Notes: generated from the sequence alone by a model not told the origin. A DNA stretch of 64,000 nt from Polynucleobacter sp. AM-25C3 (GCF_018882335.1 NZ_JACVOS010000001.1:158016-222015), one strand, 5' to 3'; numbered from the stretch's first letter, positions 17,885-28,669 are shown. Program-made: numbers and translations.

Positions 17885-19717
17885 TTACTCGACCGTAACG
17901 CTCTTTGCGAGGTTACGTGGCTTATCGACATCGGTGCCTAATGCACAAGCGGTGTGATATGCCAGGAGCTGCAATGGAACTACGTGCAGGATTGGGGAGA
18001 GATTACCGTAATGCTCAGGAAGGCGAATGACGTTAATACCTTCGCTACTCGTAATATCCGTATCTTGATCTGCGAAGACATATAACTTGCCGCCACGGGC
18101 TTTGACTTCTTGCATATTGGATTTGAGTTTTTCCAACAAGTCATCTTTTGGTGCGACGGTGACTACTGGCATCTTCTCAGTAACAAGGGCAAGCGGTCCA
18201 TGCTTTAACTCACCAGCCGGATAGGCCTCTGCATGGATATAAGAAATTTCTTTGAGTTTGAGTGCGCCTTCTAAGGCAATTGGGTAATGCATGCCACGAC
18301 CCAGGAACAAAGCGTTTTCACATTTAGCAAAAGCAGTACTCCAAGCAATAATCTGAGGCTCAAGCGCTAAAACTGCATGCAAGGCTTTTGGCAAATGGCG
18401 CAAGTCACCCAAGAGTTCTTTTTCTCGCTCGGGACTTACCTTGCCCGCTCGCTTGGCCAATGAAACAGCCAACAAATAGAGTGCAACCAATTGAGTAGTA
18501 AAGGCTTTAGTAGAAGCCACGCCAATCTCAGTACCAGCCTTAGTTAAGAAGTTCCAATGGGTTTCACGAACCATGGCGCTACTAGCCACATTGCAAATAG
18601 CTAAGGTGTATTGATGACCCAAGGCTTGCGCATGACGCAAAGCGGCTAAAGTATCGGCAGTCTCGCCTGATTGGGAGACCACCACAATTAATGTTTTGGG
18701 ATTTGGAACAGAAGTGCGATAGCGATACTCACTAGCAATCTCCACCTGCGTCGGAATGCCCGCCAAATCCTCTAGCCAATATTTAGCAACACATGCAGAG
18801 TAGTAACTAGTGCCACAGGCTAGGATCAAGATTTGATCAAACTTTTTCCATTGCTCTGGGTCTGCGCCAAATAACTCTGGGCCAAAGCTTGCAATATTGG
18901 CAAGCGTGTCGCCAATTGCTCGTGGTTGCTCAAAGATCTCTTTTTGCATGTAATGCTGATAAGGGCCCAAATCTACAGAGTCAGCTTGCGCAGGCATGGC
19001 CTTATGCTCTCTTTGCACTGCTTTGCCAGCTTGATCAATGATCTCAACAGCATCAGCTTTCAGAATGGCGACATCGCCTTCTTCTAGGTACATCATCGAA
19101 TGGGCACGACCAGCAAGCGCTAGTGCATCAGAGGCTAAGAAATTTTCATGCTCCCCGAGCGCAACAACCAATGGAGAACCAACACGCGCGCCCACCAAAA
19201 CATCTGGGCGATCCTGCGCAATCACACCAATCGCATAAGCACCATGTAAACGCGGCAATACAGATCGGACCGAAGCCACTAAATCAACTTGCTTGCTAGA
19301 TACATAGGCTTGATGAATTAAATGCGCAATAACCTCGGTATCTGTTTCAGAGGTAAATAGATAGCCCGCAGCCTTCAGCTCAGTACGAAGCGATTCGTAG
19401 TTTTCAATAATGCCGTTATGAACGACAGCGATCAATCCGCCGGAGATATGGGGATGGGCATTTTGTGTATCTGGTTTACCGTGCGTTGCCCAGCGAGTAT
19501 GTGCAATACCCAGGGTCCCGTGGAAATCCTTGCCCTGCTCTGCCAACTCGGATACACGAGCGGTAGTACGAGCACGCTCAATCGGATGCTTGGCATCGTC
19601 GCCATTAATTACTGCAAAACCACAAGAATCATAGCCACGGTATTCAAGGCGACGCAGGCCTTCAATTAAGACTTCGACAATATTCTTACGCGATGCCGCG
19701 CCCACAATTCCGCACAT
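17885..19717 (-). CDS. glmS: Glutamine-fructose-6-phosphate aminotransferase (isomerizing)
   Basis: Makes glucosamine-6-phosphate from fructose-6-phosphate and glutamine, the first step to UDP-GlcNAc for peptidoglycan and lipid A. The 610-residue length is normal. Cys2 (MCGIVGA) is the amidotransferase nucleophile, and [10 protein letters not shown] belongs to the glutaminase site. Two SIS sugar-isomerase domains follow from about residue 290 ([22 protein letters not shown]). The C-terminus [11 protein letters not shown] is the family's sealed tail. It overlaps glmU by one base (TAATG), so it is translationally coupled. No glmS ribozyme is seen, as expected for this group. Confidence 0.97.
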   Translation of the reverse strand: MCGIVGAASRKNIVEVLIEGLRRLEYRGYDSCGFAVINGDDAKHPIERARTTARVSELAEQGKDFHGTLGIAHTRWATHGKPDTQNAHPHISGGLIAVVHNGIIENYESLRTELKAAGYLFTSETDTEVIAHLIHQAYVSSKQVDLVASVRSVLPRLHGAYAIGVIAQDRPDVLVGARVGSPLVVALGEHENFLASDALALAGRAHSMMYLEEGDVAILKADAVEIIDQAGKAVQREHKAMPAQADSVDLGPYQHYMQKEIFEQPRAIGDTLANIASFGPELFGADPEQWKKFDQILILACGTSYYSACVAKYWLEDLAGIPTQVEIASEYRYRTSVPNPKTLIVVVSQSGETADTLAALRHAQALGHQYTLAICNVASSAMVRETHWNFLTKAGTEIGVASTKAFTTQLVALYLLAVSLAKRAGKVSPEREKELLGDLRHLPKALHAVLALEPQIIAWSTAFAKCENALFLGRGMHYPIALEGALKLKEISYIHAEAYPAGELKHGPLALVTEKMPVVTVAPKDDLLEKLKSNMQEVKARGGKLYVFADQDTDITSSEGINVIRLPEHYGNLSPILHVVPLQLLAYHTACALGTDVDKPRNLAKSVTVE

Positions 19718-21192
19718 TATTTTTTAGCCTTAACGGATTTTTTAGCGGGTACTTTTTTAGCCGCGACTTTATTTGCCACTATATTCTTTTCCTTCTTTAC
19801 GGGGCGCTGCCACTGTAAAGAAATTTGTTTCGCCCGTGACACTGTCAACTGATTCGGTGGCGCATCTTTAGTCAAAGTAGTTCCTGCTCCTAGAGTGGCG
19901 CCACGACCCACGCGCACAGGAGCAACCAACTGAGTATCGGAACCAATGAAAACATCATCTTCAATAATCGTTTGGTGTTTGTTCACACCATCGTAATTGC
20001 AGGTAATCGTACCTGCGCCGATATTGACCCTAGAACCGACAATTGAATCACCCACATAGGCCAAATGATTTGCTTTGCTATTTGCGGAGATCTTGCTGTT
20101 CTTCACTTCAACAAAGTTGCCAATATGCACATCGTTAGCTAAGTCTGCGCCTGGACGCAAGCGAGCATAAGGACCAATCAATGAACTTGCACCAACCTTG
20201 GCGCCATCAATATGGCTATACGGATGAATGGTGACATTCTTACCAATCACGCTATTGCGGATAATGCAATAAGGGCCAACTTTGGTGCCAGCAGCTAAAG
20301 TCACGCAACCTTCGAATACGCAACCCACATCAATAAAGACATCGGTGCCGCACTCTAGCGTTCCGCGAATATCGATGCGTGCTGGATCAACCAAAGAAAC
20401 GCCGGCATCCATCAATACATTCGCTTGATTGAGTTGATGAACTCGCTCGAGTGCTGCCAACTGATCACGACTATTGACGCCAACAGTCTCGTATTCAGCA
20501 TCCGCTTGCGTTGTGCGAATGGGCACACCATCTTTTACTGCCATGGCAATCACATCGGTTAAATAGTATTCGCCTTGGGCATTGCTGGCTCGCAAAGCCT
20601 TCAACCATTTCTTTAATGAATTGGTTGGCAGCACCATGATGCCGGTATTAATTTCTTGAATGCGCTTTTGCTCGGGCGTTGCATCTTTTTCTTCAACAAT
20701 CGCTTTTACAGAACCATCAATATCGCGCACGATGCGGCCATAGCCCTTTGGATTTTTGAGGTTTTGAGTCAGGAGGGCCAAAGCAGAATCTTGACCACGG
20801 ACACCATCAGCCAATTTGGCTAATTTAGAAAGTGTCTTTTTGCTCGTGAGGGGCACATCGCCGTAAAGCACCAAAGTAGGCTCATTCACATCCAGTTTAG
20901 GCAAGGCTTGCAATAAAGCGTGGCCCGTCCCTTTTTGCTCAGCCTGTAATGCGGTATTCACTTTGCCAAAGCGAGCATCCTGCTCGCTGGTGATTTGCAG
21001 GAATTGCTTTACATCAGCAGCCCCATGACCCACAACAACAATGGGGCCAGTTTTAGCGCTTTTGCCTTGTAGGTCCAGAGCGGTATTCAAAACATGCTGG
21101 AGAAGCGGCTTCCCGGCCAAGGTTTGGAGAACCTTGGGTAATGCGGACTTCATCCGCTTTCCCTGCCCAGCAGCCAATATGACAATATTCAT
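19717..21192 (-). CDS. glmU: Bifunctional UDP-GlcNAc pyrophosphorylase / glucosamine-1-phosphate acetyltransferase
   Basis: Catalyses the last two steps to UDP-GlcNAc. The N-terminal uridylyltransferase shows [17 protein letters not shown], and the C-terminal left-handed beta helix carries hexapeptide repeats and the acetyltransferase motif [29 protein letters not shown]. The 491 residues exceed the E. coli enzyme because of a tail of about 30 residues rich in Lys, Ala and Val ([16 protein letters not shown]) after the normal end. It is upstream of glmS with a one-base overlap, which keeps the pathway order. Confidence 0.96.
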   Translation of the reverse strand: MNIVILAAGQGKRMKSALPKVLQTLAGKPLLQHVLNTALDLQGKSAKTGPIVVVGHGAADVKQFLQITSEQDARFGKVNTALQAEQKGTGHALLQALPKLDVNEPTLVLYGDVPLTSKKTLSKLAKLADGVRGQDSALALLTQNLKNPKGYGRIVRDIDGSVKAIVEEKDATPEQKRIQEINTGIMVLPTNSLKKWLKALRASNAQGEYYLTDVIAMAVKDGVPIRTTQADAEYETVGVNSRDQLAALERVHQLNQANVLMDAGVSLVDPARIDIRGTLECGTDVFIDVGCVFEGCVTLAAGTKVGPYCIIRNSVIGKNVTIHPYSHIDGAKVGASSLIGPYARLRPGADLANDVHIGNFVEVKNSKISANSKANHLAYVGDSIVGSRVNIGAGTITCNYDGVNKHQTIIEDDVFIGSDTQLVAPVRVGRGATLGAGTTLTKDAPPNQLTVSRAKQISLQWQRPVKKEKNIVANKVAAKKVPAKKSVKAKK

Positions 21193-21231
21193 AAGGATGA
21201 ATTATAAATTGTCTCTTTATATTCTCTATAA

Positions 21232-22146
21232 CTATTGCCCATTAAAGGGGGAGATCGTGGGCTGAACTACAGTTCCACAGGCTAATTCATCGATTTCCGT
21301 CTCATCAATTGCCTTATCACCGGCTGATCTGGCGGCAATACCGGTTAGCTCTGTGGAGATCTCCAGTTTTTTGAAATCAAATGCTTCCCCATCCATTAAA
21401 TGGGAGGGGACGATATGGTGCATGGAGCGGAATAGATTCTCCACACGGCCAGGATGCTTCTTTTCCCATTCGCGCAACATCTCTTTCATAGCACCACGCT
21501 GCAAATTGGGCTGACTGCCACAGAGATTACACGGAATAATCGGGAAGTTCATATCCACCGCATAACGCTCAAGCAATTTTTCCGGAACATAAGCCAGAGG
21601 ACGAATCACAAGGTGCTTGCCGTCATCTGAGCGCAACTTCGGTGGCATGGCTTTGAGCTTGCCTGCAAAAAACATATTCAATAACAATGTTTCCAAGATG
21701 TCATCGCGGTGATGTCCTAAAGCAATCTTGGTCGCACCCAGCTCGTCTGCCACACGATACAAAATGCCACGACGCAAACGAGAACACAATCCACAAGTCG
21801 TCTTGCCTTCCGGAATAACGCGCTTCACAATGCTGTAGGTGTCTTGGTTTTCAATATGGTACTGAACACCTAAAGCCTTCAAATAGTTTGGCAAAATCTC
21901 TGCCGGAAATTCGGGCTGTTTTTGATCCAAATTGACAGCAACAATTTCAAAATCAATTGGGGCGCGCTCACGCAACTTTAAAAGGATGTCGAGCATCGCA
22001 TAACTATCTTTACCACCTGACAAACACACCATCACTTTATCGCCATCTTCGATCATGCCAAAGTCGCCAATCGCTTGACCAACTAAACGGCATAGCTTTT
22101 TCTCAAGCTTATTTTCTTCGAAGACGACTTTGCGGATATCACTCAT
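21232..22146 (-). CDS. ttcA: tRNA 2-thiocytidine(32) synthetase TtcA
   Basis: An ATP-dependent tRNA thiolase that converts C32 to 2-thiocytidine using an iron-sulphur cluster. The PP-loop ATPase motif [12 protein letters not shown] lies near residue 45. Two CxxC pairs, [10 protein letters not shown] near residue 123 and CNLCGSQ near residue 207, supply cluster ligands. [17 protein letters not shown] is the second conserved TtcA block. The 304-residue length is usual. It stands 39 bases upstream of glmU and 28 downstream of folB on the same strand. Confidence 0.96.
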   Translation of the reverse strand: MSDIRKVVFEENKLEKKLCRLVGQAIGDFGMIEDGDKVMVCLSGGKDSYAMLDILLKLRERAPIDFEIVAVNLDQKQPEFPAEILPNYLKALGVQYHIENQDTYSIVKRVIPEGKTTCGLCSRLRRGILYRVADELGATKIALGHHRDDILETLLLNMFFAGKLKAMPPKLRSDDGKHLVIRPLAYVPEKLLERYAVDMNFPIIPCNLCGSQPNLQRGAMKEMLREWEKKHPGRVENLFRSMHHIVPSHLMDGEAFDFKKLEISTELTGIAARSAGDKAIDETEIDELACGTVVQPTISPFNGQ

Positions 22147-22174
22147 AGCTACTGAATTATTTTATTAACTCTAT

Positions 22175-22570
22175 TTAGACTTGCTTCATTCGAAACACTT
22201 CAACGCCAACCGAGTGGCAATCGGGATAGACATCAGGTTTGGCTGTACTGACACGAGCGGCAATGACTTTAGGATGCAGCAACATCGCAGTCACAATGTC
22301 ATCGCAGAAGGTTTCTTGTAAATGGATATGGCCCTGCGAAGACCGCGCCTTAATGGTTTCACGCATGAAGTCATAGTCCACCACCTCCTCTAGCAAGTCT
22401 TTAGAGGGGGTATTCATATTCAAAGGGATATAGAGATCCACATTGAGGATGACGCGCTGCTCAGCTTTCTTCTCAAAATCATGTACGCCGATATTGATAT
22501 AGATCTCATAGTCTCGCAAAAATAAGCGACGGCAATCAACTAAAGCTGGATGGGAAAGAATAGCGTGCAT
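22175..22570 (-). CDS. folB: Dihydroneopterin aldolase
   Basis: A 131-residue FolB-type aldolase that converts 7,8-dihydroneopterin to 6-hydroxymethyl-dihydropterin and glycolaldehyde in folate synthesis. Signatures are the opening LFLRDYEIYINIGVHDFEKKAEQRV, with the family's IGVxxxE block, and VVDYDFMRETIKA. Near the C-terminus is VIAARVSTAKPDVYPDCHSVGVEVFR, where the catalytic Lys is in STAKPD. The gene lies 25 bases downstream of the SDR gene, which may complete a pterin-handling pair. Confidence 0.92.
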   Translation of the reverse strand: MHAILSHPALVDCRRLFLRDYEIYINIGVHDFEKKAEQRVILNVDLYIPLNMNTPSKDLLEEVVDYDFMRETIKARSSQGHIHLQETFCDDIVTAMLLHPKVIAARVSTAKPDVYPDCHSVGVEVFRMKQV

Positions 22571-22595
22571 AAATTTTTATTCTGTATTGAAATTC

Positions 22596-23417
22596 TTAAT
22601 TTTTTTTAAACATCACATCACGTGAAGATGGCAGCAGATGTTGTCCGCCATCGACGTATAAGGTAGTGCCAGTGATCGCATTGGAGCCTGCTAAAAATAC
22701 CGCCGCCTTAGCAATATCATCTGGAGTTGAGGACTTACCCAATGGCGTCATCTGATGTGCTTTAGTAAAGCCTGCTTTAGTTTGATCGCCAGAAGTCAGC
22801 GTAATGCCAGGAGCTAAACCCACTACTCTGAGATGAGGGCCAAAATCAACCGCCAACACTTCAACCGAAGTGAAAAGTGCAGCTTTTGATAATGTGTAAG
22901 ACAAATAATCTGGATTGAGATTAATCAATTTTTGATCGAGCAATTGAATCACCGAAGGAATGGAGACATCCCCTTCGCTTGCTTTCTTCATCTGATTCTT
23001 TTGATGTTTGAACATCAACTGAGACAACAGGATTGGTGCAGCTAAATTGACCTGCATGTGATCTTGCAAGCTTTTGCTGCTCAATGGGGTATCGGAATTG
23101 GCGCGATCGTATTCAAAGATTGAGGCGCTATTGACTAGGCACTGTAGATTCTCAAATTCGGTAGAAACGACAGAAAACAGGTCCTTAACTTCCACTTCCT
23201 TAGCAAGGTCCGCTCTGAATGCCGTGGCCTTACGTCCCAGACTCTGGATTTCTGCCACAGTAGCCCTGGCATCGGGTTCAGACTGGCCATAATGAACCGC
23301 GACATCCCAGCCTTGGCGAGCAAACTCCAAGGCAATTTCCCGACCTAGACGCTTGGCAGCGCCGGTCACTAAAACTGCTTTATTTTGCCGAGGTTGTGGA
23401 TTTGAACTCAAGTTCAC
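22596..23417 (-). CDS. SDR family oxidoreductase, FolM/pteridine-reductase-like
   Basis: A 273-residue short-chain dehydrogenase. The NADPH-binding loop is TGAAKRLGREIALEFARQG; the Arg in AAKRLG is characteristic of pteridine reductases and FolM rather than the usual TGxxxGxG of other SDRs. The catalytic pair YxxxK is YTLSKAAL, at about residues 188-192. FolM reduces dihydrofolate or dihydromonapterin and can partly replace dihydrofolate reductase. The position directly upstream of folB supports a pterin substrate. This remains a family-level inference. Confidence 0.8.
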   Translation of the reverse strand: MNLSSNPQPRQNKAVLVTGAAKRLGREIALEFARQGWDVAVHYGQSEPDARATVAEIQSLGRKATAFRADLAKEVEVKDLFSVVSTEFENLQCLVNSASIFEYDRANSDTPLSSKSLQDHMQVNLAAPILLSQLMFKHQKNQMKKASEGDVSIPSVIQLLDQKLINLNPDYLSYTLSKAALFTSVEVLAVDFGPHLRVVGLAPGITLTSGDQTKAGFTKAHQMTPLGKSSTPDDIAKAAVFLAGSNAITGTTLYVDGGQHLLPSSRDVMFKKN

Positions 23418-23442
23418 TTAAATTCTCTTAGACTAGCGAGCT

Positions 23443-24630
23443 ATGGATATTACCTTGACCAGCCTTGAAACGGCTCATACCGAACTTCTTAGTCAAAAAA
23501 TAATGACTGAAATCGCCTCTCAAGGCGGTTGGATGCCCTTTTCAAGATATATGGAAATGGCTTTATACGAGCCAGGAATGGGCTATTACAGTGCTGGAGC
23601 CCATAAATTGGGGGCTGGCGGGGATTTCACGACCGCGCCTGAGCTCTCCCCCTTATTTGGTGCCGCCATTGTTTCCACCCTGCTACCCATTCTTGAAGGT
23701 CTCAAAGCTCAAGGGCTCCCTACCCAGATTCTGGAGTTTGGCGCTGGCACTGGAAAGCTCGCTGAATCCATTTTGACCCGTCTACATGATCTGGGTTTTG
23801 AATTAGATTGTTACGACATCATCGAGATCTCGCCTGATCTAGCCCAAAGACAAGAGGATCACCTCAAGACTCTCGCGGCGAAGCTCAGCCTATCTACTCA
23901 ATACAATTGGCTGAGTGCTTTACCCAGCAATTTCAAGGGCATCATTTTGGCTAACGAGGTAATTGATGCCATACCTTTTGATGCCATCATTTATCAAAAT
24001 GGCTTTTGGTATTGGCAAGGGGTTTCAGTCATTGATGGCAAGTTTGCATGGGCAACGGGAAAACCCGTCGAGCACTCCCTGCTACCAGAAGCCCTACTCG
24101 CAGGTCATTTTTCAGAAGGCTACGTCACTGAATTACACGCTCCAGCAAATGCATGGATGCGCCAAGTAGCCAAACATCTCGATACCGGCCTCTTCCTCAC
24201 TTTTGATTACGGCTTCCCGGTAGCAGAGTACTACCATCCCCAAAGACTAGAGGGCACGCTCATGGCTCACCATCGCCATCATGCCATTCAAGATCCATTT
24301 CATCTTCCGGGGCTTTGTGACCTAACAACCCATGTGGAATGGTCGCAGATTGCACGTAGCGCACTCGAAGATCCAGTCGATGATGTTTATCTCAGCAACC
24401 AAGCAAGCTATCTGCTTGATGCAGGCATAGGCGATATCGCCCTAGAAGTTGGCGACCCCAGCAATCCAGAAACTTTCTTGCCGATTTCTAATGCATTGCA
24501 AAAGTTATTGTCTGAAGCAGAGATGGGGGAGTTGTTTAAGGTCTTTGCTTTTTCAAAGCAATTAAATGATGTCCTTCCGGGTCACTCGTTAGAAGACTTG
24601 CCCGGGCTGCGAGGTAGAAACCGACTCTAG
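23443..24630 (+). CDS. SAM-dependent methyltransferase, MidA/NDUFAF7 family
   Basis: A 395-residue protein of the DUF185/MidA family. In mitochondria the homologue NDUFAF7 dimethylates an arginine of a complex I subunit; bacterial targets are uncertain. The SAM-binding motif is ILEFGAGTGKLAESIL near residue 100. The family signature GGWMPFSRYMEMALYEPGMGYYSAG at residues 27-51 and the later FTTAPELSPLFG and GTLMAHHRHH motifs confirm the assignment. It is divergent from the SDR gene by 25 bases and convergent with cca. Confidence 0.92.
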   Translation: MDITLTSLETAHTELLSQKIMTEIASQGGWMPFSRYMEMALYEPGMGYYSAGAHKLGAGGDFTTAPELSPLFGAAIVSTLLPILEGLKAQGLPTQILEFGAGTGKLAESILTRLHDLGFELDCYDIIEISPDLAQRQEDHLKTLAAKLSLSTQYNWLSALPSNFKGIILANEVIDAIPFDAIIYQNGFWYWQGVSVIDGKFAWATGKPVEHSLLPEALLAGHFSEGYVTELHAPANAWMRQVAKHLDTGLFLTFDYGFPVAEYYHPQRLEGTLMAHHRHHAIQDPFHLPGLCDLTTHVEWSQIARSALEDPVDDVYLSNQASYLLDAGIGDIALEVGDPSNPETFLPISNALQKLLSEAEMGELFKVFAFSKQLNDVLPGHSLEDLPGLRGRNRL

Positions 24631-24634
24631 AGAT

Positions 24635-25774
24635 CTAGCTGCCGAGCTCAGCAGTAATGGCTGACAGCCTTGCAACATCGACTGCACTACGAATTCTTTC
24701 GCCATTAGATCGATCTTCGGCTGGAACACTCGCAATAATCTCTGCGGTATTAAGAGATTGTGCTTTTTGCATTGCCTGAATTAAGGGGTCCACATTCAAG
24801 CCAATGCGTTTAGCCAAGTCAAGCAAAGCTTGCGCGCGCTCTGGTTTGCGCCAGACATCGGCTCGATTGAACCAAGTTAATACACCTATAGCTTGATAGC
24901 TTCGACCTGCTAGGCTTGCAGTCTTTTCAATTAGTAAATTGAGTTCGCTAAATATTTCACTGAAATCGCGCACTTCATTTGGCATCTTTACACACTCTGC
25001 CCACGACCGAATTTCCATCGGAGACAAATGCATCAGGACAATTGCACAGCGCTCATCCAAACAACTATCTACTGAATGCAAGTGGGTGATCAATTCCTCA
25101 CGATATTCTTCTTTGGCCAAATTGCTTGTGAGGGCTGATGGCAGTAATGTTTTAGCCGCGCCTGTATCTAGAAGCACTTGAAACATCCGCATTGGCTTGT
25201 GGGCTGTCAATCCTCTAGCCAACTCCTGCCAAATTCTTTCGGCAGAGAGCGCTAACAATTCATTGGATTGAACAATCTCTCGCAAGGCATCCATTGTTTC
25301 TGGCGCTACTATGAATTCCGGAAAGCGCGCTGCAAAACGGGCGATGCGCAATAGACGCAATGGGTCTTCCGCAAATGCATCTGAAACATGCCTGAATATT
25401 TTAGCTGCTAAATCTTGTTGGCCGTTGTATGGATCCAAGATAGGCCCAATCCGTTTTCCGTCAGCGCCCACCTCTTGTGCTATCGCATTGATCGTAAGAT
25501 CGCGGCGCTCTAAATCTTGCTCCAGCGTGACAGTAGGATCTGCGTAAAACATAAACCCTTTATAGCCCTTGCCGGTTTTACGTTCAGTACGAGCTAGGGC
25601 ATATTCCGCTTGGGTTTCTGGATGCAAGAAGACTGGGAAATCTTTTCCTACCGGACGATAACCCTGGGCAATCATCTCCTCAACACTGGAGCCAACAACT
25701 ACGTAATCGATGTCGTGCATCGGCAAACCCATGAGGGTATCCCGAATAGCACCACCAACTGCATAGATCTTCAT
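24635..25774 (-). CDS. cca: CCA tRNA nucleotidyltransferase
   Basis: Adds or repairs the 3' CCA end of tRNA without a nucleic acid template. It is a class II nucleotidyltransferase: GGAIRD at residues 7-12, the metal-binding DID at 21-23, RRDLTINAIA near residue 110 and the neck motif RLLRIARFAARF. Its 379 residues are shorter than the E. coli enzyme. The HD-type metal-binding His/Asp motifs of the multifunctional form are not seen, only a vestigial HLHSVDSCLDERCAIVLMH stretch, so the phosphohydrolase activity is probably absent. Confidence 0.94.
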   Translation of the reverse strand: MKIYAVGGAIRDTLMGLPMHDIDYVVVGSSVEEMIAQGYRPVGKDFPVFLHPETQAEYALARTERKTGKGYKGFMFYADPTVTLEQDLERRDLTINAIAQEVGADGKRIGPILDPYNGQQDLAAKIFRHVSDAFAEDPLRLLRIARFAARFPEFIVAPETMDALREIVQSNELLALSAERIWQELARGLTAHKPMRMFQVLLDTGAAKTLLPSALTSNLAKEEYREELITHLHSVDSCLDERCAIVLMHLSPMEIRSWAECVKMPNEVRDFSEIFSELNLLIEKTASLAGRSYQAIGVLTWFNRADVWRKPERAQALLDLAKRIGLNVDPLIQAMQKAQSLNTAEIIASVPAEDRSNGERIRSAVDVARLSAITAELGS

Positions 25775-25778
25775 GTGA

Positions 25779-26687
25779 TTACTGCATACCTTCTAACGTG
25801 CGACGACTAATACCGAATACTTTAGTCAACGCATCAACACTATTGAGCGGCAGAATATTGGGCAACTGCATTGAGGCAATATTGTCGCGCGACATTAAAG
25901 TCGGAACCGGCAAGAATTCAAATGCGAGTGCTTGTAGATATCCCACAAAGGCAGGAACAGGAATGATGGCGCATTTTGTGTTGACCTTACGCGCAGCAAA
26001 CTCCACAATTTCTTTCATGGTGTAAACGGTGGGTCCCACCAAATCATAAGATTGATGAATAGTCGATGGCATCTTCAGAGCCATCGTAAAGGCGGTGGCT
26101 ACATCATCCACGCTCACTGGCTGAAACTGCGCTCCAGAGTTTGCCAAAGGCATCGCTGGAAAAAGCTTGGTGAGTTTTTCGAACAAGTTAATGAATTGAT
26201 CTTGTCCGCCAAAAATGACTGAGGGTCTAAAGATGGTCCAATCTAAATTGCTGGCTTTTACTGCAGCCTCGCCATCACCCTTGCTACGCTGATACATCGA
26301 TGGGCCATTAGAATCCGCTCCTAATGCACTCATATGCAAGTAGCGCTTGAGGCCATTCATTTGCATGGCTGTAATGATATTTTTTGGCGGCTCGACATGA
26401 GCTGCCTGAAAAACTTTTCCATAAGGCACTGCAGGCTTATCATGCAATACGCCCACTAAGTTAATGACTGCACCGCTCGGCTTGATTCGTGAGCAAAGCT
26501 CTTGAAGGGAGTCAAACTCATGCACATCGGCATCCTCTAAATGCACCTTAGGCAGCATTCGTAATTCACGCGCAGCAGCTAGATGACGGGTAGGCAATAA
26601 AACAGAATAGCCTCCTGCTTGTAACTGAGCAGCCAAAACTCGACCCACAAAACCGTTACCGCCGATTAGCAGAATGTCATATTTCAT
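25779..26687 (-). CDS. NAD(P)-binding complex I NDUFA9-like protein
   Basis: A 302-residue atypical short-chain dehydrogenase / epimerase-like protein of the NDUFA9 subgroup. It starts YDILLIGGNGFVGRVLAAQL, a GxxGxxG Rossmann loop, and has RYLHMSALGADSNGPSMYQRSKGDGE, where YxxxK is YQRSK. The family binds NAD(P)H and is linked to respiratory complex I or quinone biology, although bacterial members are poorly defined. It lies four bases upstream of cca and 23 downstream of slt on the same strand. Confidence 0.88.
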   Translation of the reverse strand: MKYDILLIGGNGFVGRVLAAQLQAGGYSVLLPTRHLAAARELRMLPKVHLEDADVHEFDSLQELCSRIKPSGAVINLVGVLHDKPAVPYGKVFQAAHVEPPKNIITAMQMNGLKRYLHMSALGADSNGPSMYQRSKGDGEAAVKASNLDWTIFRPSVIFGGQDQFINLFEKLTKLFPAMPLANSGAQFQPVSVDDVATAFTMALKMPSTIHQSYDLVGPTVYTMKEIVEFAARKVNTKCAIIPVPAFVGYLQALAFEFLPVPTLMSRDNIASMQLPNILPLNSVDALTKVFGISRRTLEGMQ

Positions 26688-26710
26688 AAAACTCCAGTGT
26701 GGTTGAAATG

Positions 26711-28669
26711 CTAAGGTAGCTCAGATGCGTTTGCTGCTTTAGGAGTGATTACTCCTAAGCGCTGCTTTAAAGACTGCGTCTGTCCATGCATCACTGATGA
26801 ATAATACGTTGCATTGGCCAAAACATTTTTTACATAGGTTCGCGTCTCATTAAACGGAATGGTTTCTGCGAAGATCGCGCCCTCTGTTGGGCTTGTCAAT
26901 TTTTCACGCCAAGTTTTTGAGCGGGAAGGTCCGGCGTTATAAGCTGCAGAAGCCAATACCCAAGAACCATCTAAATCCACCAAGACCATATTCAAATAAT
27001 TACTACCTAAAGTTAAATTAGTATTGGTATCGGCAAGCTTGTCATTGGTATAGGAGGTCATCCCAATTTTCTTGGCCACATATTTAGCAGTATTTGGCAT
27101 CACCTGCATCAAACCAGACGCGCCCACCGAAGAAGAGGCATTCATGATGAAGCGCGATTCTTGACGAATCAGCCCATAAGCCCAAGCCAAGTTCAAATCA
27201 ATTTGCTTAGCAATTGGCGATAGCTCATCACGATACGGAGTTGGGTAGCGCAAGCTAAAGTCATGCTCTAGCTTGGTGCGATCCGCAGTATTCACAACCC
27301 GGTCATACAGACCAATACGCTTAGCGTACTCGGCAGAGGCTAGCAACTGTTTATCAGTCATGTTGCGCAATTCCCAATTCCAGTCTCGATTACCCTCAAA
27401 GCGCAAATTCATGGCATAAAAGCGTTCGCCCCTAATAAAGCCTTTACGCTGAGACATAGCTTCGATTTCTGCATCGCTGACTTTAGTGCGTGCAGGCGCA
27501 TGATTCGATTTACCCAGATCTTCCCGCGCAAGTTGGCCATAAAAGTTGTACTGGTCAGCAACGAGCTCAAGATTCTCGCGTGCTTTTTCATTTTGGCCCT
27601 CGACCTTCAATGCGCGTGCATACCAATAAGTCCAAGCAGGGTCTTTGCTGCGTACTGTTGGATTCATACCCTCAATTGCATTCTTTACCAGCATCCAATC
27701 CTTGGCACGCAAGCCCGCTCGCACCTTCCACTCTTGACCTTCAGTAGAGAGAAGTTCGTTGTAACCCAGTTCTTGTTGAAAGCGATAGGCATCATCTGCG
27801 TTGGGATCTAGTTTTTTAGCGAGGAATTGCCCAATCACACCCCAAGCTACTGCCTGATTCTCTTTGCTATAACGAGACGCATTTTGTGAAAAATCTTTAA
27901 ACGCTTTTGCAGGATCTGCTTTTGCTGCTTTCACAATGTCAGCAATGGGGTCTTCACCGCCTAAGCGGCGTGACATAGTGTCAAAACCCATCTCACTGGC
28001 AGCGCGGCCGATTGCCTTTGCTTCACTCAGCGTCATTCCTCCAGCACCAACTAGAGCAGGTACCAATTCTTGGCAAGCCTGACCGAAATAACGTGGGTCC
28101 AATAATATTGCGCGTGCATCAATTGCAACTTTGGTTGGATTCTCACCTTGAGCCAATTTAGACTGCAAGGAATAACATTTCACCTGAGTATCGTCATCCA
28201 AAACAAACTTGGGATATTCGACATCAAAGCGCGACCAATCTTTTCGCTTACCCAAAACGAGCAACCAATCATTGCGCATCCGATCAGCTAAAGCAGTGCC
28301 TTGGTACTGATTTAGAAAAGCTTGTACCTGAGAGTCTGCATTGCTCTCGGCCCGTGCACCACCAGCACTATCAAATAGCTGGGGCTTGATGCGGAAATAG
28401 GCTACGTAGTCTTCGTATGGGTAATTAGAGAGGCTAGCAGCTAAGGTTTGAGCGCGAGCTACGTCATTTCTTTTGGCAGCCTCACGCAATTCAATAAAAG
28501 TACGATCACCCTCAGTAATTTCAAAGGCTGAGATTCTGCTTTCTTTAGCGACAACAGCTTTCTTGGTCTTCTCTGCAGAAATGCTAGGCGCAGAAACTGC
28601 CAGGGCCAGAAATAGAATTCCGCCCACCGTTTTTTGCCAATCAATAAAAACATCAAACCTCTTTTTCAC
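26711..28669 (-). CDS. slt: Soluble lytic murein transglycosylase
   Basis: A 652-residue periplasmic Slt70-like enzyme that cleaves peptidoglycan glycan strands, leaving 1,6-anhydro ends. The N-terminal signal peptide covers residues about 15-32 (TVGGILFLALAVSAPSISA). A long alpha-superhelical region with tandem helices precedes the C-terminal SLT domain, which has LIRQESRF, catalytic Glu504, GASGLMQVMPNTAK and AAYNAGPSR. The start codon is GTG. The anhydro products could be taken up by AmpG encoded at 37478. The 5' end faces the cyclo-ligase gene, which is divergent. Confidence 0.93.
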   Translation of the reverse strand: MKKRFDVFIDWQKTVGGILFLALAVSAPSISAEKTKKAVVAKESRISAFEITEGDRTFIELREAAKRNDVARAQTLAASLSNYPYEDYVAYFRIKPQLFDSAGGARAESNADSQVQAFLNQYQGTALADRMRNDWLLVLGKRKDWSRFDVEYPKFVLDDDTQVKCYSLQSKLAQGENPTKVAIDARAILLDPRYFGQACQELVPALVGAGGMTLSEAKAIGRAASEMGFDTMSRRLGGEDPIADIVKAAKADPAKAFKDFSQNASRYSKENQAVAWGVIGQFLAKKLDPNADDAYRFQQELGYNELLSTEGQEWKVRAGLRAKDWMLVKNAIEGMNPTVRSKDPAWTYWYARALKVEGQNEKARENLELVADQYNFYGQLAREDLGKSNHAPARTKVSDAEIEAMSQRKGFIRGERFYAMNLRFEGNRDWNWELRNMTDKQLLASAEYAKRIGLYDRVVNTADRTKLEHDFSLRYPTPYRDELSPIAKQIDLNLAWAYGLIRQESRFIMNASSSVGASGLMQVMPNTAKYVAKKIGMTSYTNDKLADTNTNLTLGSNYLNMVLVDLDGSWVLASAAYNAGPSRSKTWREKLTSPTEGAIFAETIPFNETRTYVKNVLANATYYSSVMHGQTQSLKQRLGVITPKAANASELP

